Shown here in pieces: positions 1 through 11,792 of a DNA stretch of 64,000 nucleotides. Position 1 is the first letter of the stretch. Every line of letters begins with the position of its first letter. Both the position numbers and the translations under genes were made by a program. The DNA comes from Mycobacterium sp. (lineage in GTDB: Bacteria > Actinomycetota > Actinomycetes > Mycobacteriales > Mycobacteriaceae). The notes beneath the pieces were generated by a model. The model searched no databases, was not told where the DNA came from, and saw nothing but the letters and a program-made list of their open reading frames with translations. Location of the stretch: contig RXJD01000066.1 of assembly GCA_003987775.1 (NCBI GenBank), positions 1 to 64,000 on the forward strand, in the 5' to 3' direction.

Positions 1-869
1 CCGATACCGATGTTGTTGTTGCCGAAGTTGAGCAGGCCCTGGTTGAAGTTGCCCTCGTTACCGATACCCAGCAACTGCAGCGGACCCAACGGCAGACCGG
101 CGTTGCCGGTACCGGTGTTCACCAGACCGAGGTTGAGCATCCCCCGGTTCCAGGCACCGACGTTCTGCGACCCGGTGTTGGTCAGTCCGACGTTCTGCAA
201 CCCGTCGTTGCCGATGCCGAACCCGCCGAAGGTAGTGATGGGATCGGTCGGGGTGAAGTTCGGGCTCTTATTGCCAAAGCCCAGGTTCAGCGTGCCCTCG
301 TTAGAGAACCCGATATTGCCCTGCCCCACATTGCCGTAACCAAAGTTCGGCAACGCCGCCGCCGCCGGGGACACCAGCTGCGCGACCGCTGCCGCCGCTT
401 CAGCGTGATAGCCGACCATCGCTGCGACGTCCTGAGCCCACATCTCCTCATAAAGACTCTCGACAGCAGCGATAGCCGGTGCGTTCTGCCCAAAGATGTT
501 GGACAGCACCAGATTTATGAATCCTGAACGGTTGGCCGCCACCGCCGCCGGATGCACCGTCGCCGCCAGGGCCGCCTCGAAGGCGCCCGCCACCGCCTGT
601 GCCTGCGCCGCGGTGCCCGCCGCTTGGGCGGCCGCAGCGCTCAACCAACCCGCGTACGGGGTGGCGGTCGCCAGCATGGCCTGTGCCGCGGGCCCCTGCC
701 AGGCATCAGCCGTCAGTGCCGAAGTCAGCGACGAAAACGACTCTGCCGCGGAGTCGAGTTCGGAGGCCAGCGTGCTCCACGCGGCCCCCGCCTCCAGCAT
801 CGGCGTGGAACCGGCGCCAGTGAACATCCGCCATGAATTGACCTCCGGGGGCAACACCGAAAAGTTCAT
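1..869 (-). CDS. PPE family protein, MPTR-type, C-terminus outside window
   Basis: The first 289 codons of a PPE protein are present; the 3' end lies beyond base 1. The N-terminus has the PPE signature at residues 7-9 (LPPE) and a WQG (WxG-type) turn at residues 57-59, inside the roughly 180-residue helical PPE domain. From about residue 165 the protein turns into asparagine/glycine pentapeptide repeats of the NxGxGN kind, which define the MPTR subgroup. PPE proteins are exported by type VII (usually ESX-5) systems, commonly paired with a PE partner, and sit at the cell surface or are secreted. The ATG at 869 is chosen because it places the PPE motif at the normal distance from the N-terminus. 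No PE partner is visible directly upstream on the same strand. The substrate or role of this particular PPE cannot be inferred. Confidence 0.93.
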   Translation of the reverse strand, partial: MNFSVLPPEVNSWRMFTGAGSTPMLEAGAAWSTLASELDSAAESFSSLTSALTADAWQGPAAQAMLATATPYAGWLSAAAAQAAGTAAQAQAVAGAFEAALAATVHPAAVAANRSGFINLVLSNIFGQNAPAIAAVESLYEEMWAQDVAAMVGYHAEAAAAVAQLVSPAAAALPNFGYGNVGQGNIGFSNEGTLNLGFGNKSPNFTPTDPITTFGGFGIGNDGLQNVGLTNTGSQNVGAWNRGMLNLGLVNTGTGNAGLPLGPLQLLGIGNEGNFNQGLLNFGNNNIGI

Positions 870-1076
870 CTACCTGTGCCTTTCTCGCCACTGTCGGCCC
901 GCGGGGAGGCCGTCTTCGCTTGTGATGCGCGAATCTATCCGATGAGGAAACGCTTTACATGCCTTTTCGTATGCGATTTACTGATACATACGATCTGCTC
1001 ACGTAGCCGTAAGGTTCCTCTCAGGTGCCTTCAGGTTTCTCTCAGATATCGGCGCCGGGAACGTACCCTTGGCTGG

Positions 1077-1448
1077 ATGACGGAGTCCGTCGTCGTCAAA
1101 GTCAAGCCCGGTAGCCGCAAAGGGCCGCGGGTCGAAATAGGCGCAGATGGGCAACTGACCATCTACGTCCGTGAACAAGCGGTCGACGGCAAGGCCAACG
1201 AGGCGGTTACCCGAGTACTGGCCACCTACCTTGACGTGCCACGCAACCGAATCGAACTGGTCTCGGGAGCGACGTCGCGGCTGAAGCGATTCCGCGTCGC
1301 GCGGGACAAGCTCATCGATGGCATTTTGACACTTCCGCCGGTGGCTGAGTGGCCACCAGATTCGCAGGAAAAGTTATGGGAGACTTGCCAATTCATCAAA
1401 GGTCTAGGCCGCGAGGTGAGACGTACATGCGGGAACGACGATACCTAG
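1077..1448 (+). CDS. DUF167 (UPF0235/YggU) family protein with extra C-terminal tail
   Basis: A 123-residue protein. Residues 1-75 match the small DUF167 fold, including the conserved stretch VDGKANEAVTRVLA and the following SGATSR-K motif. The function of the family is unknown. Mycobacterial members that I know are usually about 75 residues; this one continues for roughly 48 more residues (starting DKLIDGILTLPP), which is not part of the family and may be a run-on after loss of the ancestral stop. The start ATG at 1077 fits the family N-terminus; upstream in-frame codons do not look like the family. The gene stands alone between a divergent PPE gene and a decayed region. Confidence 0.75.
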   Translation: MTESVVVKVKPGSRKGPRVEIGADGQLTIYVREQAVDGKANEAVTRVLATYLDVPRNRIELVSGATSRLKRFRVARDKLIDGILTLPPVAEWPPDSQEKLWETCQFIKGLGREVRRTCGNDDT

Positions 1449-1866
1449 TTTGCGGCAATGCTCGATCGGATACCTCCACAGGGTGAGTTGCGGGCGGGGG
1501 CGTGGAGGGTGTCGGTGAAGGCAGCGGTGATGGTGGACTGCAGGGCAGACGGGATGCCGCTGTCGATGCAAAAGTCAATGCGCTCCAAGTGAGGTGTGCG
1601 ACCAGTTGCAAGGAAGGACGCGATCACCCCGGCCTGCACCGTCGGGAGCAACTACGGCGCGCTCTCGATGGAGACGAAGTCCTTTGCGTGACTGCGCAGC
1701 GCCATCGGCGAAAATGCGAGAGACCGGAACCCATGTGCCACAGCGGCGTCAGGAGCGTACTCGCAGGCCGCAGCCACGGCGAGATCGCTGTGCAGGCGAA
1801 GTTCTACGGCGGCGTCGTCGGCCCCAGCGCGGTTCAAGAAGTGGTCGCTGGCCGCGCCGTTTACGA
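1445..1866 (-). pseudogene. decayed protein-coding region with in-frame stop, family unknown
   Basis: On the minus strand one frame reads as a coding-like sequence with strongly GC-biased third positions on both sides of a single in-frame TAG (bases 1654-1652). The upstream part ends AKDFVSIESAP, the downstream part begins LLPTVQAGVIASFLATGR and runs to a stop near 1445. No acceptable start codon with a ribosome binding site is seen at the 5' end, which begins right after the stop of the small membrane protein gene. I do not recognise the family. The most economical reading is a gene remnant that has lost its start and gained a stop; a sequencing error at the TAG cannot be excluded. Confidence 0.4.
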
Positions 1867-2082
1867 CTACTCCGAGGCATGGGTAGTCACCAACAGCACA
1901 TTCACCCCAGCCGCTGTGACGCTTGCCAAGGCCAACGGAGTCAGCACGCCGACCATCACCGCAGCGGCGATCGCCCGGCCTCGTCGGTGCCGGCGTACGT
2001 CGTAGATCGCCAACGCGACGCCCACCAGCCCAACCGTGAGCGCTGCCGTTGACGCGCCGCTGGCAAAGGTCGAGTTGTGCAC
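1867..2082 (-). CDS. small two-helix membrane protein, hypothetical
   Basis: A 71-residue protein with two predicted membrane helices (about residues 10-27 and 37-65) joined by a very basic loop, YDVRRHRRGR. The GTG start at 2082 is followed by codons with strong third-position G/C bias, supporting real coding. The Shine-Dalgarno sequence is weak. The positive loop suggests both termini lie outside the cytoplasm. It directly precedes the decayed region on the same strand, so it may be the surviving first gene of a lost pair. I do not recognise a family. Confidence 0.5.
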   Translation of the reverse strand: MHNSTFASGASTAALTVGLVGVALAIYDVRRHRRGRAIAAAVMVGVLTPLALASVTAAGVNVLLVTTHASE

Positions 2083-2133
2083 GCCGCGAGCCTACGACTG
2101 GATGACTTGAGGAGCGCACTCGAAGCCATCTGC

Positions 2134-2649
2134 CTAAGGCGGCCCGACGACGAACAGCGAAAGGGGCAGCCCGGTAATACCTTCGAAGAGGAAGCTCACT
2201 ACTTGCCACAAGAAAAAGAAGGGAAGGAAGGGAAAGAGTATCCAAAGAGGAGGGATGGCAGCCATAAGTAGTACCAAGACGGGAAAGAAAGTGACAAAGT
2301 AGTTCAAGTTCTGCCAGGCGCTTGTTGAGTCAGCCGCTCTCGGACCGGAGTCCCGCAACATCGCAGCGCTCAAGTGCTCGGCGCTGGCATACGCCGAGGA
2401 GCTTGCCGTCAGCTTACTGACGAATTCCTCGTGAAATGCCGCAGCCTCCCGGGCCACCACCTGGAAGTCCTGCGCGTGTTGCGCAAAGAGCTGCGCGATG
2501 CCCACCGACACCTCGTCCGCCGCAGCAGGGCTCAGCGCAAGAGTCGCGCTGGCCGCCGATCGATGGGCTTCGCCTAGCACGGACGCGATCTTTCCCAAAT
2601 CCGCTGCTGCCGCCGTCATGATCTCAGGCACCACACTCACGTTCGACAT
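2134..2649 (-). CDS. PE family protein with hydrophobic C-terminal region
   Basis: A 171-residue protein. Residues 1-95 are a PE domain: the PE dipeptide is at residues 8-9, and the type VII secretion motif YxxxE is at Y87-E91 (YASAE). After a short polar linker, residues 114-171 are almost entirely hydrophobic with many Phe, Leu, Trp and Pro (for example FPFLPFFFLW), suggesting one or two membrane-inserted segments rather than the PGRS or lipase-type tails usually seen. The ATG at 2649 follows an AGAGG ribosome binding site. No PPE gene follows it. The tail is encoded by a polypurine/polypyrimidine tract unlike the rest of the gene. The PE assignment is firm; a role as a membrane-anchored or pore-like PE protein is inference. 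Confidence 0.88.
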   Translation of the reverse strand: MSNVSVVPEIMTAAAADLGKIASVLGEAHRSAASATLALSPAAADEVSVGIAQLFAQHAQDFQVVAREAAAFHEEFVSKLTASSSAYASAEHLSAAMLRDSGPRAADSTSAWQNLNYFVTFFPVLVLLMAAIPPLWILFPFLPFFFLWQVVSFLFEGITGLPLSLFVVGPP

Positions 2650-3113
2650 ATCTGACCTCTCACTTCAAGCAGGCATTTCGGGCGAGGCCCACAGCGTGCA
2701 AATCGCCAGCGAATCGAGCCTCACACGAGCCGACATCCCTGGGTGCAGTAGCGGCCTACCTAGATGCCGGCCCCACTGGCGGTACGCGTGGATGCGGCAC
2801 CGTAAGTTGAGCCCGAGGTTGGCTCAGAGATCCCGGGCCGGTTTGTCCGCCTACCAGACAATGTGTAGGGCGACTTCACTGGAGCTCGGCCTGCCCCATG
2901 GCGCCAAACGGGAGATAGGTCCAGAGACTCGAACGCGCATGATTCATCAGATGAAAACGGCGTACTTTAGTTGACATAATGTCGCTTATCGGCAAAACGG
3001 GTAATCTGCGATTATCGAGAACCCGCCCGGTTGTCCCTGCTCAGTCGATCGGTACGCAAGTTGTCTGGTGTGACTACCGCGGCGCCTGTGTTGTCGACTT
3101 CGCCGATGGGTTC

Positions 3114-3197
3114 GGCGATGCTCCGCGTGATCACCCGGACGGGTCCACCGGCGGTGGCGATGCTCCGCGTGAGCGCCCGGACGGGTCCACTGGCGGT
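3114..3197. repeat. two-copy 42-bp tandem repeat
   Basis: Bases 3114-3155 and 3156-3197 are near-identical 42-base units (three mismatches: TC/GC area at unit position 18-19 and one C/T near the end). Both begin GGCGATGCTCCGCGTGA and end GGCGGT. A VNTR-like locus in noncoding DNA; copy number may differ between strains. Confidence 0.85.
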
Positions 3198-3241
3198 GGA
3201 CCCCAACTCCTGCCCTGAAGCAGCCACGAGAGACGTCAATA

Positions 3242-3254
3242 CGTCACAGTGACG
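3242..3254. promoter_or_regulatory. palindrome CGTCACAGTGACG
   Basis: A perfect 13-base inverted repeat (CGTCAC-A-GTGACG) about 90 bp after the end of the PE_PGRS gene. Its arms recur in the palindrome at 6752-6772 beyond the other end of that gene. Possible protein binding site; the binding factor is unknown. Confidence 0.4.
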
Positions 3255-3340
3255 AAATAATGTATACCGGCAGAAGAAGTGCAGGACTCAGTTTCGCTGG
3301 GTTGTTCGGATCTGGGGGTTCGGTCGCTCCGGGGGCTGCC

Positions 3341-6358
<3,018 letters not shown>

Positions 6359-6452
6359 CACAGACCTCCGCTGTGTGATCGGCTAAAAATGGGCCACTTC
6401 TCGACCCCGCTCGTTGGCGTTGGAGTGAACGTTAATGCCCTCAACTCCAAAA

Positions 6453-6468
6453 TGTGACGAATCTCACT
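6453..6468. promoter_or_regulatory. CRP/FNR-family-like site upstream of PE_PGRS
   Basis: TGTGACGAATCTCACT fits the TGTGA-N6-TCACA consensus of mycobacterial CRP (Rv3676 type) with one mismatch at the last base. It is about 95 bp upstream of the PE_PGRS start. The match is seen in sequence; control by CRP is inference. Confidence 0.45.
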
Positions 6469-6751
6469 GAAATTTGACGCGGGCGCAAGCCAGTTCCCCC
6501 GCCGCCGTGAGCTTCGGGCAACGGAGGTGTTCTCCTAATCCCGCAGGCCGATGCCCCCACAGCGCCACGCAGCGTCCACATGGCGCAAAGGAGCCTGGTC
6601 GTCGGCGCCATTGCAGGTGGCGCCGCGAAATTTTAAGTGCGTTCCATCGACGGCAAGCTGGCCGACGGCGGACCGCGCCAGCCGACGGCGTCCGCTTCTC
6701 GTTTTACCTGGGCAGGAGCCGCAACGCAGCGACCGGGGCCGCAACTGCCGC

Positions 6752-6772
6752 AATTCGTCACTGTGACGAATT
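6752..6772. promoter_or_regulatory. perfect 21-bp palindrome AATTCGTCAC-T-GTGACGAATT
   Basis: Two perfect 10-base arms, AATTCGTCAC and GTGACGAATT, around a single T. No run of T follows, so it does not look like a terminator; it looks like an operator for a dimeric regulator. It is 394 bp from the PE_PGRS start and 418 bp from the SulP start. The core TGTGACGAAT is shared with the CRP-like site at 6453. Confidence 0.5.
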
Positions 6773-7189
6773 CGACTGCAGCGCAGGATGTTTCGAGCGT
6801 CACCCGAAGTTGCTTGCCGATCAGGCTGGGTGTCGCCGACGGCCACAGCCGGCTCGTGCACCCATCCCGCACTGCGCCAAAACATTTGCGTATGTCATGT
6901 GCCTGGCTTGACTGCTTGACCACCTGCCTCGCTCATATGATTCTGGCTACTAACCAAGCGTTCCCCTCGCCGAATCGATTTGCGGCCAGCGACGTCCGCT
7001 TGGTTTGCGTGTGTGCGCAAACGGGTTGCGTGGGCGCAATCGGCACAACGGTGGTTGCGATACCGAGTTCTCCTCAGCCGAGCATTGCGACGGAGGAACG
7101 ACGGAGCAAAGGAGCGACCAATTCAGAACATCGAACCGCATGGCGGTCAAACCATCGGCGATGGGTCGCAGCCGTCGCGGAGCGATCGA

Positions 7190-8689
7190 GTGCGGTCGGT
7201 CCTGCGGCATGACCTGCCGGCCTCGCTGGTGGTTTTTCTGATCGCACTGCCACTCTCGGTCGGCATCGCGATCGCGTCGGGCGCGCCAGTGCTCGCTGGC
7301 CTGATCTCGGCCGTCGTCGGAGGTCTCGTTGTCGGAGCCATCGGCGGCGCTCCACTGGCGGTCAGTGGTCCGGCCAACGGCATGATGGTTGTGACCGCCG
7401 GTCTCATTTCCCAGTTTGGTTGGCGCGTGACGTGCTTGTTCACCGTGGCCGCGGGAGCACTGCAGCTCATCCTTGGACTCAGCCGGATCGCCCGAGCGGT
7501 ACTGGTCATTTCACCGGTCGTCGTGCACGCGATGCTGGCCGGAATCGGCATCACGATCGCGCTCCAGCAAACGCATGTTCTACTCGGCGGAGAGTCGCAC
7601 AGCAAAGCCTGGGACAACATTGTTCAGCTGCCGGCACAGATTGCCGACGCGGAGCGGCCCGGCGTCTTCCTGGGCGTCCTGGTCATCGCCATCATGGTCG
7701 CCTGGCGCTGGGCACCGGCCAAAGTCGCGGCGATTCCCGGTCCACTCGTCGCCATCGTGGTGGCTACCACGATCTCGGTGATGTTTCCTTTCGAGTTGGA
7801 CCGCATCAAGCTGACAGGCTCCCCGCTGGACGCGGTCGAGTTGCCGGCCCTGCCCCAGGGAAACTGGGGAGCCGTCGCGACGAGCATCGTGACGGTTGCC
7901 TTCATCGCCAGCGTCGAGAGCCTGCTGGGCGCGGTCGCCATCGACAGGATGCATCACGGCAAACCCACCAACTTCAATCGCGAGTTGGCGGGACAGGGTG
8001 TCGCGAACATGACGTCTGGAATGTTCGGCGGGCTCCCCGTCGCCGCTGCGATCGTGCGCAGTTCCGCCAATGTGCAGGCCGGTGCCAGAACCCGCGCCGC
8101 AACGATCATGCATAGCGTGTGGATCCTCGTTTTCACATTGTTCTTCTCTGGCCTGATTCAGCAGATCCCGTCCGCCGCGCTGGCCGGACTCCTCGTTTTC
8201 GTCGGTATCAGGCTGCTGCAGCCCGCCCACATCGAAAACGCGATGCGCAACGGAGACCTGGCCGTCTATGTGGTGACGGTGGTCGGCGTCGTATTCCTCA
8301 ATCTCATGCAGGGCGTGCTGATCGGGCTCGCCCTGGCCATCGTGCTGACGGCGTGGCGGGTGATGTGGTTCAGGATTCACGCCGATGACAACGGCGACGA
8401 CTGGCACGTCGATGTCGAGGGCGCGTGCACGTTCCTGTCCCTGCCCCGACTCACCGAGGTATTGGCCTCCATCCCGGAGGGCACGACCGTGACGGTCACT
8501 ATGTCGGTCATTTACCTCGACCATGCGGCACATCAGGCGATAAGCGACTGGCAGAGTCGACATCAGGCGACAGGCGGAACCGTTCATATCGAGGGTGGAG
8601 TCCATACTGGCCGCCGCGCGCGCGAGACGATGGGCGACCTCACCGAACAGGAGAAACCCGACTCGTCTGCACCATCACGAGACGGTTGA
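7190..8689 (+). CDS. SulP family inorganic anion transporter with STAS domain
   Basis: A 499-residue SulP/SLC26-type permease, expected to carry sulfate, bicarbonate or another small anion across the plasma membrane. The N-terminal 390 residues hold about ten hydrophobic segments, beginning LRHDLPASLVVFLIALPLS, with the family stretch PANGMMVVTAGLISQFGWR. The last 100 residues form a STAS domain (around CTFLSLPRLTEVL to YLDHAAHQAI). It lacks the fused carbonic anhydrase of Rv3273 and is closer in layout to Rv1707. The start is uncertain: GTG at 7190 lies seven bases after GGAG and begins right at the conserved region; the same frame stays open upstream and an AAAGGAG precedes an ATT codon near 7114, but ATT starts are rare. 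The gene is monocistronic. Confidence 0.9.
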   Translation: MRSVLRHDLPASLVVFLIALPLSVGIAIASGAPVLAGLISAVVGGLVVGAIGGAPLAVSGPANGMMVVTAGLISQFGWRVTCLFTVAAGALQLILGLSRIARAVLVISPVVVHAMLAGIGITIALQQTHVLLGGESHSKAWDNIVQLPAQIADAERPGVFLGVLVIAIMVAWRWAPAKVAAIPGPLVAIVVATTISVMFPFELDRIKLTGSPLDAVELPALPQGNWGAVATSIVTVAFIASVESLLGAVAIDRMHHGKPTNFNRELAGQGVANMTSGMFGGLPVAAAIVRSSANVQAGARTRAATIMHSVWILVFTLFFSGLIQQIPSAALAGLLVFVGIRLLQPAHIENAMRNGDLAVYVVTVVGVVFLNLMQGVLIGLALAIVLTAWRVMWFRIHADDNGDDWHVDVEGACTFLSLPRLTEVLASIPEGTTVTVTMSVIYLDHAAHQAISDWQSRHQATGGTVHIEGGVHTGRRARETMGDLTEQEKPDSSAPSRDG

Positions 8690-8834
8690 CGAATACCTCT
8701 GTCGCACCGCCGTGTTCGCGCACATCCCCTTCCGCGGCCCCGAGCAGCATCCCCCACTCATTCCGTCGTCGTGACGCAATTGACTGCGCCGCCGTAGTAT
8801 TCGCGACTGCCATCCGTTGGGCTACCTTCGACTG

Positions 8835-9389
8835 ATGTCGATGCCGTCATCTGAAGAGGCCCTGGCCGCGATCCTCGACGAGTACGCACTGAACAAGCTT
8901 GTGCACGCGTACTGCCGCGCAGTCGACCGCGGTGATCTGGAGACGCTGCGAAGTCTCTATCACGACGACGCTCAAGATGAGCACGGCGCGTTTTCCTCGG
9001 GCTCGGTAAGCGCCTTCATCCGGACACTCGCGGATTCCCGCAAATTCATTCGGTCGATGCAGCATCACATCACCACGAAGAACTTCGCCGTCAGCGACAG
9101 CTATGCGGAGGGCGAGATCTACAGCATCGCAACGCACACCATTGGTACCGGCAACAAAGTTGCCGATGTGGTGATCGGCGGCCGGTATCTGGACAAGTAC
9201 GAAAAGCGGCTCGGTGTCTGGAAAATACTGGAGCGACAAATTGTGACTGACTGGGTCCAGGTGAACGATCCCTCGATTTCAGGATCCTTCGCTCATCCCA
9301 TGACCCGCGATACACCCACGGGCAGCCCGGGTCCAGATGACCCGTCCCATACATTCTTCAGGCTGATCGGGACGATCGCTTCCGCTTAG
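8835..9389 (+). CDS. NTF2-like / SnoaL family protein
   Basis: A 184-residue protein of the NTF2-like cone fold. Residues 8-140 show the typical pattern: an N-terminal helix with LNKLVHAYCRAVDRGDLETL, then LYHDDAQDEHGAF, MQHHITTKN and GGRYLDKYEKRLGVWKI. The family includes small hydroxylating dioxygenase beta subunits, polyketide cyclases, isomerases and dehydratases; a His and Asp pair in the pocket is usual. The catalytic role here cannot be fixed. The start is ATG at 8835 with no clear ribosome binding site; ATG at 8841 is equally possible. The stop codon overlaps the stop of the convergent secreted-protein gene by two bases. Confidence 0.8.
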   Translation: MSMPSSEEALAAILDEYALNKLVHAYCRAVDRGDLETLRSLYHDDAQDEHGAFSSGSVSAFIRTLADSRKFIRSMQHHITTKNFAVSDSYAEGEIYSIATHTIGTGNKVADVVIGGRYLDKYEKRLGVWKILERQIVTDWVQVNDPSISGSFAHPMTRDTPTGSPGPDDPSHTFFRLIGTIASA

Positions 9390-9754
9390 GAGCAGTCGCC
9401 CACTTGGTCGATGACCTTCTTCAACGGAGCGGCGGGTGTCACTCCGGGGATGTAACCGGGATTGTCTGAAGACCAGGCGATCTTGGAGCAGTACCCAGGG
9501 CCGGTGGGCTGGCCAGCGCGCCATGTGTCGAGCGTTGGCCGACAGTTGTACACGTCGGACTGGTTGGCGAAAACGGAGCGATCGGGCACGCCGGGCCCGT
9601 GCTGCCAGATGATGAAGGCACTCGAGATCGGCAGATCGCAGGGCAATTCAGGTATGGGCACCCTGATGATGTTGCCGTGCGCCAGCGGCGCCAAGGACAC
9701 CGCGCAAGCGGCAAGCACTGTGCTGGATGCAATTCTCAACGAGACAGCCAACAC
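9386..9754 (-). CDS. small secreted protein, hypothetical
   Basis: A 122-residue protein with a Sec-type signal peptide (residues 1 to about 27, ending SLAPLAHG) and a mature part with several cysteines, likely paired outside the cell. The GTG at 9754 follows AAGGAG with a six-base gap, which decides the start. The last residues are QVGDCS. I do not recognise a characterised family. It resembles in style the 113-residue secreted protein at 42296-42637, but the sequences are not clearly related. It is monocistronic and converges on the NTF2-like gene. Confidence 0.72.
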   Translation of the reverse strand: MLAVSLRIASSTVLAACAVSLAPLAHGNIIRVPIPELPCDLPISSAFIIWQHGPGVPDRSVFANQSDVYNCRPTLDTWRAGQPTGPGYCSKIAWSSDNPGYIPGVTPAAPLKKVIDQVGDCS

Positions 9755-9949
9755 GGTTGATCTCCTTCGGTGCGATGACACATATCGACGACAACCTGCC
9801 TATACGCTAATCCTCGAGCCCAAAGACTCAAGCGAGTCCGTCGAATCACCGACGACGCGAATCACACGATTATTGTTTGGCGTGACGTCTTGTTTTGCGG
9901 TGCAGTGCAATTCGAGCACCGGGGCAGGGCAGTCGGACTGCAGCCAGCC

Positions 9950-11455
9950 TCACTGTAGGTCGGAATTCCAGCGCCAGTCCGGCCGGTGAACGTATTGCAG
10001 CGCCTCCGCCACCGAAAGCCCACTCCTCGCACGGGCGCGGTTCTCCGCACGGTGACGATTGAATGTCGCCAACTCCGCCTCGCTTGGCGGGTGCGCATCG
10101 CAATAAGGCACCTTCTGCCCTACCAGCATCACCAGGAATCCTTCCAGCCCGAACTGATTGTCCTGCCCGATCGTGCTCGTTAGATAGTGCCGGCAAAAAC
10201 CCGTCGGCCCGTTCTCGCGATAGAAGTCCAGCAGCGGCTGCACCGGTGTCACGTCCACCTCGTTACCGCACGCGGTCCAGAACTCGTTCTCAATACGCGT
10301 GTTGAACCGGTAATGGATCGACAGAAAGTCCTTGATGCCGTCCCACCAGTCGACGAACAGTGTGTTGTAGAGCGCCTTGATGCTCGGCGTCGGGTCCAGC
10401 TTCGACTGCACGAGCATCTCGACCATCGCCTTGATCTGCGACGACGCGACCATGAGCGCCGTCGCCTCGAGCGGCTCGACGAAGCCGCACGCGTTGCCGA
10501 TCGCAAACACGTTCTTGGCCCAGCCCTTCTCGTAGCGGCCCGAGCGAAACTTCACGACGTGATCCCACGTCGTCGCCTTCGGGTTCTTCCCCAGAAACTC
10601 GTCGCGCGCCTGGTCGTCACTGAGGAATTGTGACGAATAGACGTAACCGCGATTAATTGCGTGCTCATGGTCGATCTGCCAGCACCAGCCGGCCTCCATC
10701 GTCTCGGCGACGGTATAGGGGTAGATGAACTCGTCGGTCCGGTCCCAGCTGCCGACGATGGCGCGGTCACAAAACAACGAGCGGTCGTACGCGACGAACG
10801 GTGTGCCGAGGGCACGGCCGAGCAATTCGGATCGAAAACCGGTCGCATCGACGTACAAGTCGGCCGTGAACGCGCGGCCGTCGTCAAGAACGATGGACTG
10901 CACACCACGCTCGTCGACCGGTACGCCGGTTATACGGGCGTCGATGATGTCGATGCCGCGCGCGCCGCACGCCGTCTCCAGCGCCGCAACCAGCGCGGGA
11001 TTGAACAGGTGCATCGCCGCGTCGCCGGTGATCAAAGGCCCCTGCCCGCTCGGATGCTTCTCGAAAGCCTTGCCCTGAGCCATCAACGCGGCGTTGGTAT
11101 TCACGCTGTCGAATTCGTCTGCGCAGTAGAAGCCGTTGTAGCGCTTGAGGTCGCTGTAGAAAGCGTCTAGCTGAAACTGGAACGCGTAGTCGAATGACTG
11201 GCGTGGACCCCAGAGGAAGTGAATGCCCGTCTTCCAAGTCGGCCGAACGGTTGAATAAAAGAGTTTTTGCGGGAGCTTCAGATAATCGAAGAGCAGCTTC
11301 GGAAACTGCGGCGTGGTGCTTTCCCCGACGCCGATGACGCCCATGGCCTTGCTGCGCACGACCCGGATCTGCATTTCAGGAATTTCTTTTTTAACCGCAA
11401 GTGCCGTCAACAGGCCCGCGGTTCCACCGCCTACGACGAGTACGGATTTGATCAT
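9950..11455 (-). CDS. flavin-dependent tryptophan-halogenase-like protein
   Basis: A 501-residue FAD protein of the tryptophan halogenase (PrnA/RebH) family, whose members use FADH2, oxygen and chloride or bromide to halogenate aromatic substrates. Seen here: the dinucleotide loop GGGTAG at residues 9-14, GVGEST at 42-47, a lysine at 75 in TWKTGIHF that matches the catalytic lysine region, and GNACGFVEPLEATAL at 320-334 near the FAD/halide site. The family hallmark WxWxIP appears as WCWQID (257-262), with Asp in place of Pro. The ATG at 11455 follows GGGGAGGG. No flavin reductase or biosynthetic gene adjoins it. The 5' end includes an AT-rich stretch unlike the neighbours, suggesting acquisition. 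Substrate unknown; a non-halogenating monooxygenase is possible. Confidence 0.82.
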   Translation of the reverse strand: MIKSVLVVGGGTAGLLTALAVKKEIPEMQIRVVRSKAMGVIGVGESTTPQFPKLLFDYLKLPQKLFYSTVRPTWKTGIHFLWGPRQSFDYAFQFQLDAFYSDLKRYNGFYCADEFDSVNTNAALMAQGKAFEKHPSGQGPLITGDAAMHLFNPALVAALETACGARGIDIIDARITGVPVDERGVQSIVLDDGRAFTADLYVDATGFRSELLGRALGTPFVAYDRSLFCDRAIVGSWDRTDEFIYPYTVAETMEAGWCWQIDHEHAINRGYVYSSQFLSDDQARDEFLGKNPKATTWDHVVKFRSGRYEKGWAKNVFAIGNACGFVEPLEATALMVASSQIKAMVEMLVQSKLDPTPSIKALYNTLFVDWWDGIKDFLSIHYRFNTRIENEFWTACGNEVDVTPVQPLLDFYRENGPTGFCRHYLTSTIGQDNQFGLEGFLVMLVGQKVPYCDAHPPSEAELATFNRHRAENRARARSGLSVAEALQYVHRPDWRWNSDLQ

Positions 11456-11792
11456 CGCCCTCCCCTGCTCTTGAATCGAGCGACCGCCCACGGCTGTTGG
11501 TCAACGCCGCACGTCGACTCAGCCGTCCTCTTGCCTCCCCGCCCACCCATTTTGAACATGGCGGTCAACTGCATTTGGATCCCCTGCTCATAGGGGTCCA
11601 CTCGATCAGGTTACTGAGGCATTCTGTTTGCGCGGCGTACACACAGGTGAACGTCAGCAGTCCATTCGGCAGTCGCGGCCGCTGTCGCCGTAAAGCTCCT
11701 CCAGAGCGCCACGAAGTTTCTGCAAATGAATGTGTCCCGCGCCGCTAGAATCTCGTGGTCGAAACACGCTCGCCCGGGATTACGATGACGCC
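11456..11792. other. divergent intergenic region
   Basis: About 340 bases between the halogenase-like gene and the phosphorylase-fold gene. It must carry two divergent promoters. An imperfect hairpin (GGATCCCC ... GGGGTCC, 11577-11599) is present. No gene is supported. Confidence 0.5.

Larger units (their letters stand above)
2650..3340. other. intergenic region between PE and PE_PGRS genes
   Basis: About 690 bases without a convincing gene; short frames on both strands lack start context and family resemblance. It should hold the promoter of the PE gene (minus strand). It contains a two-copy 42-bp tandem repeat and a 13-bp palindrome, listed separately. Confidence 0.6.
6359..7189. other. 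intergenic region between PE_PGRS and SulP genes
   Basis: About 830 bases between divergent genes. Several short frames exist, but none has codon bias, start context or family resemblance. It contains a CRP-like site at 6453-6468 and a perfect 21-bp palindrome at 6752-6772. A possible upstream in-frame extension of the SulP gene falls in its last part. Confidence 0.6.

Noticed and set aside
6474..6923. Several 60-190 codon frames in the PE_PGRS-SulP gap
   Set aside because: No ribosome binding sites, poor codon bias and mutually overlapping on both strands.
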